Below are positions 53,109 to 62,362 of a stretch of DNA of 64,000 bases, in pieces. Each line of letters starts with the position of its first letter. Positions within the stretch are counted from its first letter, which is position 1. The translations under genes and the position numbers were made by a program. The notes under the pieces were generated by a model. That model saw only the letters and a list, made by a program, of their open reading frames with translations. It was not told the DNA's origin and did not search any database. Location: the NCBI GenBank assembly GCA_016841045.1, contig JAENZX010000001.1, forward strand, positions 143,541 through 207,540. The letters are read 5' to 3'. This stretch comes from Thermincola carboxydiphila. GTDB lineage: Bacteria; Bacillota; Thermincolia; Thermincolales; UBA2595.

Positions 53109-54266
53109 CTAACTGCTCTTTCTATAATAATTCATCAATACCTGGGCAATCTCTCTACGGGTAAATTCTTCCGGCGGAGTTTCCCCAGACGACAGCATCT
53201 CTCTTACCATGGTTCCACTTAAGAAAACATGATGCTCTTTGTCATGCGGACACGACTTGGCGCTTCCCATTCCGCCACAGACCTTGCAATAGAAGGTATG
53301 TTCAAAAAACAAAGGAGTTATCCCCAATTCCCCCGGCCTGAAATTGTCAAAAATCAGCTGGGCATCATAGGTGCCATAATAACTGCCCACACCTGCATGG
53401 TCACGTCCTACAATAAAATGTGTCGCCCCGTAATTTTTCCTCACTATTGCATGAAAGACTGCTTCCCTTGGTCCTGCATATCGCATGGCTGCAGGAAACG
53501 CAGACATAAAAGCTCTGTCAGGGGGAAAGTACTTTTCCAGGAGGATATTATAACATTCCACTCTTACAGGTACGGGGATATCATCATCTTTTGTCTCACC
53601 AACAAGGGGGTTTAAGAACAACCCATCGCAAATTTCCATAGCACATTTCTGTAAATATTCATGAGCCCTGTGAATTGGATTTCGAGTCTGAAAAGCAACT
53701 ATCCGTTTCCAACCTTTTTCCTCAAAAATGCGTCTGGTTTCAACGGGATTAAGATACATTTCAGGAAACAGCTTAGGTTCTGTTCTATTAATAAGACTTA
53801 TTTTACCGCCTAAAAGTTTGGCATCTCTCTGATAAACCCTTTTAACCCCTGGATGGGCTTCTTCTGTCGTCCTGTAAACCTTTTCTGCCTCCAGGGACTT
53901 GTCACCATCATAAATCTCTTCAACTTCTATCAGTCCCAGAAGGGTTTCATCTTCCGAATAAAGTCCGGCCCGCTCACCCAAGGTCAATTGTTCCGCCTCA
54001 TAGGGGGTTACCCCCAATACTATGGGAATTGTCCATACAGTCCCGTTTGATAAACGCATATTGTTTATAACGCTGTTATAGTCAGCTTTATTCATAAAAC
54101 CCTCAAGTGGGCTAAAAGCTCCATTGGCAATCAACTCAAGATCAGACACTTCCCACGCGTCTAATATTATCCTGGGCAGTGCTGCCGCCTCTTCAATTGC
54201 TTTTTGTCTGACTTCCCCCAAAAGCTGCCGGTCAATCAGAATTCCACCATGTGGCTCTATAGACAT
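53109..54266 (-). CDS. sat: Sulfate adenylyltransferase (ATP sulfurylase)
   Basis: 385 residues from the ATG at 54266 behind AAGGGAGAG. The HxxH motif is His199/His202 in [19 protein letters not shown] and the [11 protein letters not shown] end are standard. A zinc-type cysteine cluster ([20 protein letters not shown]) is present. It makes APS from sulfate and ATP. It lies downstream of aprBA in the same direction, separated by a large palindrome. Confidence 0.95.
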   Translation of the reverse strand: MSIEPHGGILIDRQLLGEVRQKAIEEAAALPRIILDAWEVSDLELIANGAFSPLEGFMNKADYNSVINNMRLSNGTVWTIPIVLGVTPYEAEQLTLGERAGLYSEDETLLGLIEVEEIYDGDKSLEAEKVYRTTEEAHPGVKRVYQRDAKLLGGKISLINRTEPKLFPEMYLNPVETRRIFEEKGWKRIVAFQTRNPIHRAHEYLQKCAMEICDGLFLNPLVGETKDDDIPVPVRVECYNILLEKYFPPDRAFMSAFPAAMRYAGPREAVFHAIVRKNYGATHFIVGRDHAGVGSYYGTYDAQLIFDNFRPGELGITPLFFEHTFYCKVCGGMGSAKSCPHDKEHHVFLSGTMVREMLSSGETPPEEFTRREIAQVLMNYYRKSS

Positions 54267-54421
54267 GCTTATCTCTCCCTTACTTATTTGTACTTTCTCG
54301 GAAATCCGAGATGCTTTATGTTCAAGGCTTCGCACCTTGGAGTATTTTGTTTTTCCTCCACTGTAAACACCATTGTTGCCGGGGTCACTCCGATAATGAG
54401 AGCTGGCAAGTGGGGCCGAAT

Positions 54422-54657
54422 GGCTCAGGAATATGGTGAGGTTTTGCGGAAGATTTTCCTTGCGCTGGCGTCGTGAGGAGTCTTACCGAAGCCTCCGCTA
54501 AGCGAAGCCGCGGACCGGAGCCACGGATGGCGGAGCCGCCACTGAGGTAGGACGCCGAATTGGCGGTTTAGTCCGCGGCTTCGCCAGGAGCGAGGTTAGA
54601 ATCCTCCGACGACGGCGCGGAAAATCTGGAGCAATACCTCTCCATATTCCGGTAGCT
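54422..54657. repeat. 236-base imperfect palindrome (MITE-like)
   Basis: Outer arms 54422-54459 and 54620-54657 share GGAATATGG-GAGG-TTTTGC-like blocks in inverse order. Middle arms 54460-54480 and 54601-54619 follow. The inner arms 54502-54515 and 54571-54584 are perfect (GCGAAGCCGCGGAC). The loop holds GGCGGAGCCGCC. GC content is far above its neighbours. Similarity may extend to about 54394 and 54678, into the 3' end of aprB. Confidence 0.75.
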
Positions 54658-54669
54658 ATTTCCGAGAGC

Positions 54670-54990
54670 TTACTCATTTATGGTAACTATATCAAATATC
54701 TCTTCGGAACCATCGGGTTTTGTAAGCCGCCATATAATTCTTCCCCCGATGGATTTTGCTTTTAGAGCAGAACCGCGCCCGCCAAGTTGGACCGGCAGCC
54801 GTATCTCAATAGCCTGCCGCGGACATTCCTTAATACAGGAAGCACAGTCCCAGCAATCCCATGGGTCTCTCACAGCACACTTATTTTCTATATCTTTATA
54901 TAAAAGGTCTCCTGGGCACACCTCACTGCACCTTGACTCCTTCAAAGCACCGCACCCGTTGCATAAAGACCTGTTTATGTATACACTCAC
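54670..54990 (-). CDS. aprB: APS reductase beta subunit (ferredoxin), short form
   Basis: 106 residues; the GTG start overlaps the aprA stop by 4 bases. Two 4Fe-4S sets are seen: C10-x2-C13...C21-x3-C25P and CWDCASCIKECP. AprB of dissimilatory sulfate reducers is about 140-170 residues with a C-terminal tail that wraps AprA; that tail is shortened here. This fits the assimilatory-type or ancestral AprB. Confidence 0.85.
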   Translation of the reverse strand: MSVYINRSLCNGCGALKESRCSEVCPGDLLYKDIENKCAVRDPWDCWDCASCIKECPRQAIEIRLPVQLGGRGSALKAKSIGGRIIWRLTKPDGSEEIFDIVTINE

Positions 54991-56729
54991 GATAGAACGC
55001 CTGCCTTTCCCGGCCGTTCTATAATCTTTATTAAGTCTTTTGAACTGTCATAAACTGAATTGACAAACTTGAACCACTGTTGATCATCCCGGCCCGGGTA
55101 GTCAGCCCGTTCCTGATAAGACCTCCATCTTGTTTCTTTTCTGTACAGCAGATGCTCGACCAAAACCCTTGCTACCAGAATCCTATCAATAACTTCATGG
55201 GCTTTCACCAGCTCATGCAGGTCTCTAGCCATTAACCTTCGCTCGACATCCTGCTGGAGAAGGACTAACATCTTTCTGGCTGCTATCAATTTGGGCTCAC
55301 ATAACTCGTAATTTGTTGATATCCCGCCGGCATATTCATCCATGATTTTTTGCAGCCTGTCTTCGTACTCGTCCGGATTAGCACCGGCAGTCCGGTAAAG
55401 TGGTCCAAATACCCTGGCAAGTTCCCTGTCTAAATTTTCATCACCACAAACTTCCGTTTCCGAATTGGTTTTAATCATTTTTATGTATTCCAGAGCAGTC
55501 TGAGCCGCTATCTCTCCCTCAGCAAAACACCCTGTTACGTATTTCTTGGGTGCCCCACCGGCCACGTCCCCGGCAGCAAACAGTCCCTTCACCGTACTTT
55601 CTCTATACTCATCTACCCAGTAACCGGCCTGTCCGTGTCCACCTACAATGTAGGGTTCAGAAGTACAAACTTCAACAGCTTTACCATTGGGTTCTGTTTC
55701 TTCGTCTGCCCATTTTAGTACCATTCCGGGAGACATATTAAGATAAGCCTCTTTTAGCCTCCTGTTTTCTGACTCAGGAAGGTGCGTGAAATCCAGATAA
55801 CAGGGCCCTCTCCCTGCTTTATTCTCTTCCACGACAGCATAGGTTCTCACCGGAGTAGAATTATTTTCATATCTTTTTTGATAGGCTTCACCCAAGGCAT
55901 TAATCTGTCGGGCACTTGCCCCTTGGGCGACAGTACCTGTGGGAGATATTACATCCTTTATTCTTAAAGCAATGAATCTCATTTCAAAGGTGGTCATCTC
56001 TGCACCAGCCCTAAGACCCATAGCCAATCCAGTTCCCACGTTAAAAGGACAATACCACATTTTATGTCTGGCTGAACTGCCGTTATTAGGCCTGTAGATT
56101 CCCGCCGCACCGCCTGAAGCACATATCACTGCTTTGGAGGAGATGATATAGAAGGTCTTTTCTCTGGCCGAAAAGGCAAAAACTCCTGCAACCCGGCCAT
56201 CTTTGACTATATAATTGGTTGCTGCAGTCCTATTTAATACTGTTACGCCCGACTCTTCCACTGCTTTTGCAATAATAGGTTTGATAGCCTCCCCAACAAT
56301 TTCAACATTTCTTTTCCCGCGGGCTTTATAGCGTCCGAATTCATCTTTGATAAAAGGTAATCCCCACGATTCCAGTTTCTCCGTGACCCGATTCAACCTC
56401 TGCCCAATTGTTAAGACCAAATCTTCTCTGACCAAACCAGCCGAATCCCTTTTTACGTATTCGAGATAACTCTGGGGGGTCTCACCCGGATTCAGGTATG
56501 CATTGATGGCATTAACGCCGGAAGCAAGACAACCGCTCCTTTTAATGTGAGCTTTCTCAATAACAAGGACACTGGTATTGGGACTTGCCTCTTTTGCGCT
56601 GACCGCCGCAAAACAACCTGCTGTTCCACCCCCGACTATGACGATATCGACATTGACCCTAACAATTTTAACTTCACTACGCAGTTTCTCAACACATTCT
56701 CTGGTTCCCTCAGCACCTGTCTCTATCAT
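54987..56729 (-). CDS. aprA: APS reductase alpha subunit
   Basis: 580 residues, AGAGGTG ribosome site. The FAD motif VGGGTAGCFAA is near 32-42. Family blocks include IKRSGCLASGVNAINAYL, ARHKMWYCPFNVGTG, EMRFIALRIKDV and VGGHGQAGYWVDE, which surround the APS pocket in known AprA. The usual dissimilatory enzyme is longer (about 610-660). No qmoABC or dsrAB is in the window. It would reduce APS to sulfite and AMP. It is co-transcribed with cysC upstream. Confidence 0.88.
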   Translation of the reverse strand: MIETGAEGTRECVEKLRSEVKIVRVNVDIVIVGGGTAGCFAAVSAKEASPNTSVLVIEKAHIKRSGCLASGVNAINAYLNPGETPQSYLEYVKRDSAGLVREDLVLTIGQRLNRVTEKLESWGLPFIKDEFGRYKARGKRNVEIVGEAIKPIIAKAVEESGVTVLNRTAATNYIVKDGRVAGVFAFSAREKTFYIISSKAVICASGGAAGIYRPNNGSSARHKMWYCPFNVGTGLAMGLRAGAEMTTFEMRFIALRIKDVISPTGTVAQGASARQINALGEAYQKRYENNSTPVRTYAVVEENKAGRGPCYLDFTHLPESENRRLKEAYLNMSPGMVLKWADEETEPNGKAVEVCTSEPYIVGGHGQAGYWVDEYRESTVKGLFAAGDVAGGAPKKYVTGCFAEGEIAAQTALEYIKMIKTNSETEVCGDENLDRELARVFGPLYRTAGANPDEYEDRLQKIMDEYAGGISTNYELCEPKLIAARKMLVLLQQDVERRLMARDLHELVKAHEVIDRILVARVLVEHLLYRKETRWRSYQERADYPGRDDQQWFKFVNSVYDSSKDLIKIIERPGKAGVLS

Positions 56730-56733
56730 TGGT

Positions 56734-57348
56734 TCACCTCTGTTGTACGATTCCCTTATTCATGAGATATTGAATAACCTTGTCTGCCGATTCTTCAAGA
56801 GTTTCTGCCGCTGTATGTATCACCAGTTCAGGATTGACAGGTTCTTCGTAAGGAGCGGATATTCCGGTGAATTCTTTGATTTCACCCGCCCTGGCCTTTT
56901 GATAAAGTCCTTTTACATCTCTTCTCTCACATTCTTCCAAAGGGCAGCTAACATAAATTTCGGTAAATTCGCCCTCCCTGAGAAGCTGCCTTACCATGTT
57001 ACGGTCAAATCTGTAAGGGGAAATAAATGCAGTAAGTGTTATTACCCCAGCATCAGCAAATAATTTGGCAACTTCACCAATCCTCCTGATGTTTTCCGAC
57101 CGGTCTTCGGGCGAAAACCCAAGATTCTTGTTTAATCCAAAACGAATGTTATCCCCATCCAGAACATAAGATAAACACCCTAAATGGTGGAGCTTCTTTT
57201 CAACTTCCCGAGCCAGTGTAGACTTTCCGGAACCTGATAATCCGGTGAACCATAAAACCGCTCCTTTTTGGTTCAACAGTTTCTCCCGGTCAGTCCTCGA
57301 AATATTACCCTCGTGCCAGACAATGTTCATCGCCTTTTGTAGAGTCAT
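56734..57348 (-). CDS. cysC: Adenylylsulfate kinase
   Basis: 204 residues. The P-loop is GLSGSGKST (36-44). LDGDNIRFGLNKNLGFSPEDRSENIRR contains the APS-binding residues (seen in parts), then FISPYRFDRN and EIYVSCPLEECERRDVKGLYQKA. It makes PAPS from APS. Its place between an importer gene and aprA is unusual, since AprBA consumes APS directly; PAPS may serve sulfation. Confidence 0.93.
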   Translation of the reverse strand: MTLQKAMNIVWHEGNISRTDREKLLNQKGAVLWFTGLSGSGKSTLAREVEKKLHHLGCLSYVLDGDNIRFGLNKNLGFSPEDRSENIRRIGEVAKLFADAGVITLTAFISPYRFDRNMVRQLLREGEFTEIYVSCPLEECERRDVKGLYQKARAGEIKEFTGISAPYEEPVNPELVIHTAAETLEESADKVIQYLMNKGIVQQR

Positions 57349-57363
57349 TTAGTTACCTCCTCT

Positions 57364-58158
57364 TTACGCTCTCGTCAGTCCCCACCTATGCCTTATGGCA
57401 TTTTCCAATTTGCCGAAAATAAGCTTATCAATTACAAGTCCGATTATCACAATCATAATCATTACCCCTACAACCTGATTCATGTCTGCTAGGTCTCTTC
57501 CTATTGTAAGAGCATAGCCCAGTCCATCTTTAGGTGACAGGAGTTCTCCCGCCATAAGGGCTCTCCAGGCAAAAGACCAGCCCTGCTTCATACCTGTTAC
57601 TATTGCCGGTAGAGCCGCAGGAAGAACTACGGTAGTGTATGCTTTTATTCCTTTTGCCCCCATCGTTTTAGCAGCCCGTAAATAAATTGGCGGCACATTT
57701 TTTACCCCTGAAACAACAGACATTGAAATCGAGAAAATTGAACCTATTGCAACCACAAAAATGATGGAATCTTCGCCAATACCAAACCAAAGGATTGCCA
57801 ATGGGAGCCAACAGATGCTGGGTAAAGTCTGCAGCCCTAACAAAAGCGGACTTAAAGTTTCGTCTAAGAATCTTATTCTGATTATTAGTAAGCCCAGTGA
57901 AAAGCCAAGGCTAAGGGAAATTAAATATCCGATTAATATCCTTTTAAGACTGATGCCTACTGCAATAAAATATGAGCTGTCACTAAATCCGGTTACTAGG
58001 TTTTCGGCAACTCCCAGAGGAGCTGGGAATGAATACTCGGGCCATAGTTTTAATCTAAAAAACATCTCCCATATTCCTACAAACACCAGATAAAATATGA
58101 TTTTCTTGGAGACACTGGCGACTGATACTTTTTTCCTCTGTTGCAACCTCTTTTCCAC
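57364..58158 (-). CDS. SsuC/TauC-like ABC permease
   Basis: 264 residues, six transmembrane helices, BPD-transport signature in KTMGAKGIKAYTTVVLPAALP. SFAWRALMAGELLSPKDGLGY is typical of the nitrate/sulfonate/taurine branch. In the same operon as sulfate activation genes, so import of sulfate or sulfonate is likely. Confidence 0.88.
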   Translation of the reverse strand: MEKRLQQRKKVSVASVSKKIIFYLVFVGIWEMFFRLKLWPEYSFPAPLGVAENLVTGFSDSSYFIAVGISLKRILIGYLISLSLGFSLGLLIIRIRFLDETLSPLLLGLQTLPSICWLPLAILWFGIGEDSIIFVVAIGSIFSISMSVVSGVKNVPPIYLRAAKTMGAKGIKAYTTVVLPAALPAIVTGMKQGWSFAWRALMAGELLSPKDGLGYALTIGRDLADMNQVVGVMIMIVIIGLVIDKLIFGKLENAIRHRWGLTRA

Positions 58159-58236
58159 CTCTTTTTTGCCGATCTGTCAGTAACCTAATATTGATAAACA
58201 GTCGGTCCTTTGCTCTATGGCCTTACAATGAGTTCA

Positions 58237-58267
58237 CAACCCCCTCTGAAAAATTAAGAGGGGGTTG
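58237..58267. other. Strong hairpin between ssuB- and ssuC-like genes
   Basis: CAACCCCCTCT / AGAGGGGGTTG, 11-base perfect stem with a 9-base loop. No T tract on the minus strand, so it may set transcript stability between importer genes rather than stop transcription. Confidence 0.6.
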
Positions 58268-58289
58268 CTTATTATAGCCGGATAAATGT

Positions 58290-59105
58290 TTAAACCGGAG
58301 TAGGTAGAAGCTTGCTTGATCGTGGAGACCAGTCACTGTCAAACTCACTCTTGGCAACCTTTTCAACTTCTTCACGTAACTCTGACATTATTTGATTGAC
58401 TACGCGGGCCAGTTCTAGACTCTCAATTTTTCTTGGTCTGGGAATCTCAACAATAAATTCTTTTTTAATCGTTCCTGGGTTAGCAGTCATTACGATTACC
58501 CTATCTGCCAAAAGAACTGCCTCTTCTACATTATGAGTGACAAATATTATGGTTTTTCGTGTTTCCGACCATATATGCTGAAGCTCGGAGTGAAGTATGT
58601 TCCTGGTTTGACCATCTAGGGCGGCAAATGGTTCATCCATAAGTAAAATATCAGAGTCCATAGCCAGCGCCCTGGCCAAGGCAACTCTCTGCCGCATTCC
58701 TCCCGATAATTCATGAGGATAAGATGATGCAAACTGAGTGAGGTGCACCATTTTAAGATATTTAATTGCTATCTCTCTTCTTTTCGGCTTTGTTATACCG
58801 GCAATCTTCATTCCATACTCAACATTGTCAATAACCTTTAACCACGGAAATAGTGCGGAATCCTGGAACATTACTACCCGGTCAGGGCCGGCATCAATGA
58901 TTTCCTGTCCGTCTTTCACCACACGCCCACCGGTGGACTTTTCCAAACCTGCGATAACGTTCAGTAAAGTTGATTTGCCACATCCTGAAGGGCCAACGAT
59001 GGAAACAAATTCACCTCTATTAACAGTGAGGTTTATATCTTGTAAAGTATTTGTGACCCTGGCATAAGAGGTAAATATTTTATTTACACTTTCGACTCTT
59101 AACAT
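58290..59105 (-). CDS. SsuB/TauB-like ABC ATPase
   Basis: 271 residues. Walker A GPSGCGKST, Q-loop FQDSALFPW, signature LSGGMRQRVALARAL, Walker B LLMDEPFAALD and switch FVTHN are all present. The FPWLKVIDNVEYGM form is that of nitrate/sulfonate/taurine ATPases. It follows the binding-protein gene after 13 bases. Confidence 0.92.
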   Translation of the reverse strand: MLRVESVNKIFTSYARVTNTLQDINLTVNRGEFVSIVGPSGCGKSTLLNVIAGLEKSTGGRVVKDGQEIIDAGPDRVVMFQDSALFPWLKVIDNVEYGMKIAGITKPKRREIAIKYLKMVHLTQFASSYPHELSGGMRQRVALARALAMDSDILLMDEPFAALDGQTRNILHSELQHIWSETRKTIIFVTHNVEEAVLLADRVIVMTANPGTIKKEFIVEIPRPRKIESLELARVVNQIMSELREEVEKVAKSEFDSDWSPRSSKLLPTPV

Positions 59106-59118
59106 TTGATTATCGGTT

Positions 59119-60177
59119 TTACTGCAGAATCTGCAAACCTTTCTTTTTTAAAACTTTATTAATCAAGGTCAGGTCTACTAAATTTGAAACATCCGGGTCA
59201 CCTTTGATGTATCCGTTCTTCAGAGAAATTTGAACAAATTCTTCTATCGATTCTTTTTCCGGGTTGTTTGTTATAGTTATCCGGCTGAGAGAACTGTTCA
59301 TTATATCATCCGGAAGGTTTTTCTTAGTTATTTTTTTCATCATACCATTGATAATATTTTTGCCATTATCTTTATCGTGGTTGATACGTTCTGTTATTTC
59401 AACGTGCGCCGCCAGCCACTTTTCCACTAAATCAGGATAATCATTTAAGAATTTTGTGCTGACCATTAAAACACATGTTGTATATTTGCCGCTACGCCAT
59501 ACTTCATGGGAATCAAGGACAACAGCAGCTGATGCCTGTTTTACCATTATTGAGCCCCATGGTTCCGGAACCAGTGCCGCATCGACTTCACCTTTTAAAA
59601 TTAATGTTAGGATGTCTGAATTTCCTGCTGGAATTATAGTAACTGTCCCTCCTTTTGCAGCATCTTTGAGATTTACTGAACCCAGAAGATTTCTCAATGA
59701 AATATCCTGTGTATTCCCTAATTGAGGAATAGCTACAATCTTACCATTCAAGTCCTTAGCAGTTTTAATATTGGCGTCCTTACGTGCTACAAGAACTGCC
59801 CCGGCGTCTGCCGCTCCGGCGATTACACGGAGTCCGCCCCTGGATCTCACAAAACCGTTAATTGCCGGTACCGGGCCAATGTAGCCAAGATCAATTTCTC
59901 CAGCTAATAATGCCTCTATTTCAGCAGGACCGGCATTAAAAATGCGTTCTGTTATTTTAACTTTATCTCCCATTGCCTTTTGAAATGTCCCGTCACTAAA
60001 TCCCACCAGAGCCTGGGCATGAGTCAGATTGGGAAAATAACCAACTCGTACAATGATATTGCCTTCTTTATCAACATTAGCACTTTGTCCCGACTGACTA
60101 CCACAACCCGGCACCAGTAGAAGTAATACAACAATTAAAGCGGTGCCCAACATGCTTAGTTTTATTTTGTTTTTCAC
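59119..60177 (-). CDS. SsuA/TauA-like substrate-binding lipoprotein
   Basis: 352 residues from the GTG at 60177 behind GGGAGG; a frame open to 60288 has no ribosome site and would bury the signal. A lipobox VPGC gives Cys25 as lipid anchor. The NMT1/SsuA fold follows: VRVGYFPNLTHAQALVG, GYIGPVPAINGFVRS, and AALVPEPWGSIM near the middle. It leads the importer and sulfate-activation operon. Sulfonate, taurine, nitrate or sulfate are the candidates; operon context favours sulfur. Confidence 0.9.
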   Translation of the reverse strand: MKNKIKLSMLGTALIVVLLLLVPGCGSQSGQSANVDKEGNIIVRVGYFPNLTHAQALVGFSDGTFQKAMGDKVKITERIFNAGPAEIEALLAGEIDLGYIGPVPAINGFVRSRGGLRVIAGAADAGAVLVARKDANIKTAKDLNGKIVAIPQLGNTQDISLRNLLGSVNLKDAAKGGTVTIIPAGNSDILTLILKGEVDAALVPEPWGSIMVKQASAAVVLDSHEVWRSGKYTTCVLMVSTKFLNDYPDLVEKWLAAHVEITERINHDKDNGKNIINGMMKKITKKNLPDDIMNSSLSRITITNNPEKESIEEFVQISLKNGYIKGDPDVSNLVDLTLINKVLKKKGLQILQ

Positions 60178-60403
60178 TACACAGCCTCCCATAAACAAAC
60201 GGAACCAAAAACTTGAATAGCTTTTTTGTATTTTGTATACATAAATTTGAGAAAAAAATAATTTTTGTATCCCACCTCCTATATACAAATTGGCTTCTGT
60301 AATAAGTGAGTCACTGGGATAAGTCTCCCGCTCTTTTTAATGGCTACACTTTAATATATATTTATACATGGAAAATGGTGTCGGTTACTTTAACAAAAAA
60401 ACA
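60178..60403. other. Upstream region of the sulfur operon
   Basis: AT-rich DNA. I looked for an S-box or other sulfur-linked riboswitch and saw none. A loose GAGCGGGAG/CTCCCGCTC-like pair near 60320-60335 is only half present. Confidence 0.4.
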
Positions 60404-60432
60404 TAAAAAAAAGAAGACAATCCTGCCTTCTT
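60404..60432 (-). terminator. Terminator of the ABC exporter operon
   Basis: Minus strand AAGAAG-GCAGGATTGT-CTTCTT with a run of T directly behind; short stem. Confidence 0.6.
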
Positions 60433-60472
60433 AGAAGTCATCATGTAATCAAGTTTATAGAGCCTGTAAAAA

Positions 60473-62362
60473 TTAAATAGCCTCGCTATCCGGATTTCTA
60501 CCCTGAAACTGGCTATAATACAAGCTGGCATAAAACCCACCCCTGGCCAGTAGTTCATTGTGAGTTCCCTGTTCAACAATACTGCCTTCGTTCATAACAA
60601 GAATCAAATCTGCATCACGAATTGTTGAAAGTCTATGGGCTATAACAAAACTCGTTTTCCCTTTCATAAGCTCTGTCATAGCTTTCTGGATATACAGCTC
60701 TGTCCTTGTGTCAACACTACTGGTAGCTTCATCCAGAATAAGCATAGCCGGGTCTGCCAGTATTGCCCGGGCAATAGTCAGAAGCTGTTTCTGCCCTTGC
60801 GAAATATTGGAAGCCTCCTCATTTAGTATAGTATTATACCCGTCCGGAAGGGTTCGAATGAAATGATCTGCATGAGCAGCTTTAGCAGCCTCAACAACTT
60901 CTTCATCTGTAGCGCCTAAGCGGCCATAAGCTATGTTATCTTTGATTGTTCCATTAAACAACCACGTATCCTGAAGAACCATACCAAACATACTGCGCAA
61001 GGCCCCACGCTGAATATCCCTAATGTCAACACCGTCAATGCTAATTTTCCCGTCATCGATTTCATAGAATCGCATCAGCAAATTCACCAGAGTAGTTTTA
61101 CCGGCACCGGTCGGACCAACAATGGCCACAGTCTGTCCCTGTCTTACATTGATATTTAGGTTCTTAATCAGCATAGTATGTTTATTATACCGGAATTTGA
61201 CGTTATGGAATCTAATATTTCCTTTGGGGAATTCAATGACCTTATTTTCATCAGTTTCCTTAATTTCTTCGGGTTCGTCCAAAAGTTCAAAAACACGCTC
61301 AGCAGACGCAACCAACGACTGAATAACGTTAGCCATACTTGCTGTTTGAGTAATTGGCCAGGCAAACTGTTTCGAATAAGTGATAAATGCCTGAATATCA
61401 CCTATTGTGATAGTGTTTTTAGTTACCATAACACCCCCGATTACACAGATAATCACATAACCGATATTACCGATAAAATTCATCATCGGCATTATTATTC
61501 CTGTGACAAATTGTGATTTCCACCCGGCATCATAAAGTCGCTGGTTAATCTCGTTAAAATTCTGAACAGATTCTTTCTCCCGTCCAAAGGCTTTCACTAT
61601 CTTATGACCAGTGAACATTTCTTCAACATGGCCGTTTAAATTTCCAAGCTCCTTCTGCTGAGCCGCAAAATATTTCTGTGAACGTTTGGCTACAGCCGCA
61701 GTCACCAGAAAAGACAAGGGCAGCGTTACCAAAGTGATAACCGTCATTAGTGGGCTGATAGTAAACATCATAATTACAATGCCAATGATTGTGATAAGGG
61801 ACGAAATTAGCTGTGTCATGCTTTGCTGTAATGTAGAAGCAATGTTGTCAATGTCGTTTGTAACACGACTTAAAATCTCCCCGTGAGTATGAGAATCATA
61901 GAATTTAAGTGGAAGCCGGGACAGCTTATCACTTACGTCTTTTCGTATGTCAAAAACCGTCCTCTGAGACACACCCACCATGGTAAATTGTTGTATATAC
62001 CTAAAAATCTCACTTATTACATAAATTACGGCTAAAATCATGATTATTTGCCATATATACTCAAAATCCACTCTGGCTCCAGGAACATGTCTTAATTTCA
62101 TTGTCATGGCTTCAAAGAGCTTAGTAGTGGCTTTTCCCAGGATTTTTGGACTGAGGATACTAAAAAATGTGCCCATAACTGCCGTTAGAAGAACTACAAC
62201 TAACTGTAATCTATAGGGTTTGAGATAGTGGAGAAACCTTATTAAAGTACCTTTAAAATTTTTTGCTTTTTTTATCGGTGTCGATAAACGCGGTCCGTTC
62301 CCATGGTTTCTGTGCCCATTTGATTCCTGGCTGGATTTCTGATCTCTATCCTGCTCACTCAT
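60473..62362 (-). CDS. ABC exporter half-transporter B (permease-ATPase fusion)
   Basis: 629 residues. The basic, hydrophilic N-terminus (about 1-45) precedes six transmembrane helices. The ATPase has GPTGAGKTT, VLQDTWLFNGTIKDNIAYG, ISQGQKQLLTIARA, LILDEATSSVD and AHRLS. The canonical glutamate after Walker B is present (DEATSSVD), so this is the consensus-site half. It overlaps the partner gene by 4 bases. Heterodimeric multidrug or lipid exporter of the BmrCD/TM287-288 type. Confidence 0.92.
   Translation of the reverse strand: MSEQDRDQKSSQESNGHRNHGNGPRLSTPIKKAKNFKGTLIRFLHYLKPYRLQLVVVLLTAVMGTFFSILSPKILGKATTKLFEAMTMKLRHVPGARVDFEYIWQIIMILAVIYVISEIFRYIQQFTMVGVSQRTVFDIRKDVSDKLSRLPLKFYDSHTHGEILSRVTNDIDNIASTLQQSMTQLISSLITIIGIVIMMFTISPLMTVITLVTLPLSFLVTAAVAKRSQKYFAAQQKELGNLNGHVEEMFTGHKIVKAFGREKESVQNFNEINQRLYDAGWKSQFVTGIIMPMMNFIGNIGYVIICVIGGVMVTKNTITIGDIQAFITYSKQFAWPITQTASMANVIQSLVASAERVFELLDEPEEIKETDENKVIEFPKGNIRFHNVKFRYNKHTMLIKNLNINVRQGQTVAIVGPTGAGKTTLVNLLMRFYEIDDGKISIDGVDIRDIQRGALRSMFGMVLQDTWLFNGTIKDNIAYGRLGATDEEVVEAAKAAHADHFIRTLPDGYNTILNEEASNISQGQKQLLTIARAILADPAMLILDEATSSVDTRTELYIQKAMTELMKGKTSFVIAHRLSTIRDADLILVMNEGSIVEQGTHNELLARGGFYASLYYSQFQGRNPDSEAI

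Noticed and set aside
60178-60403. S-box/SAM riboswitch upstream of the sulfur importer
   Set aside because: No CTCTTATC-type opening, no matching helices and no terminator before the start codon.
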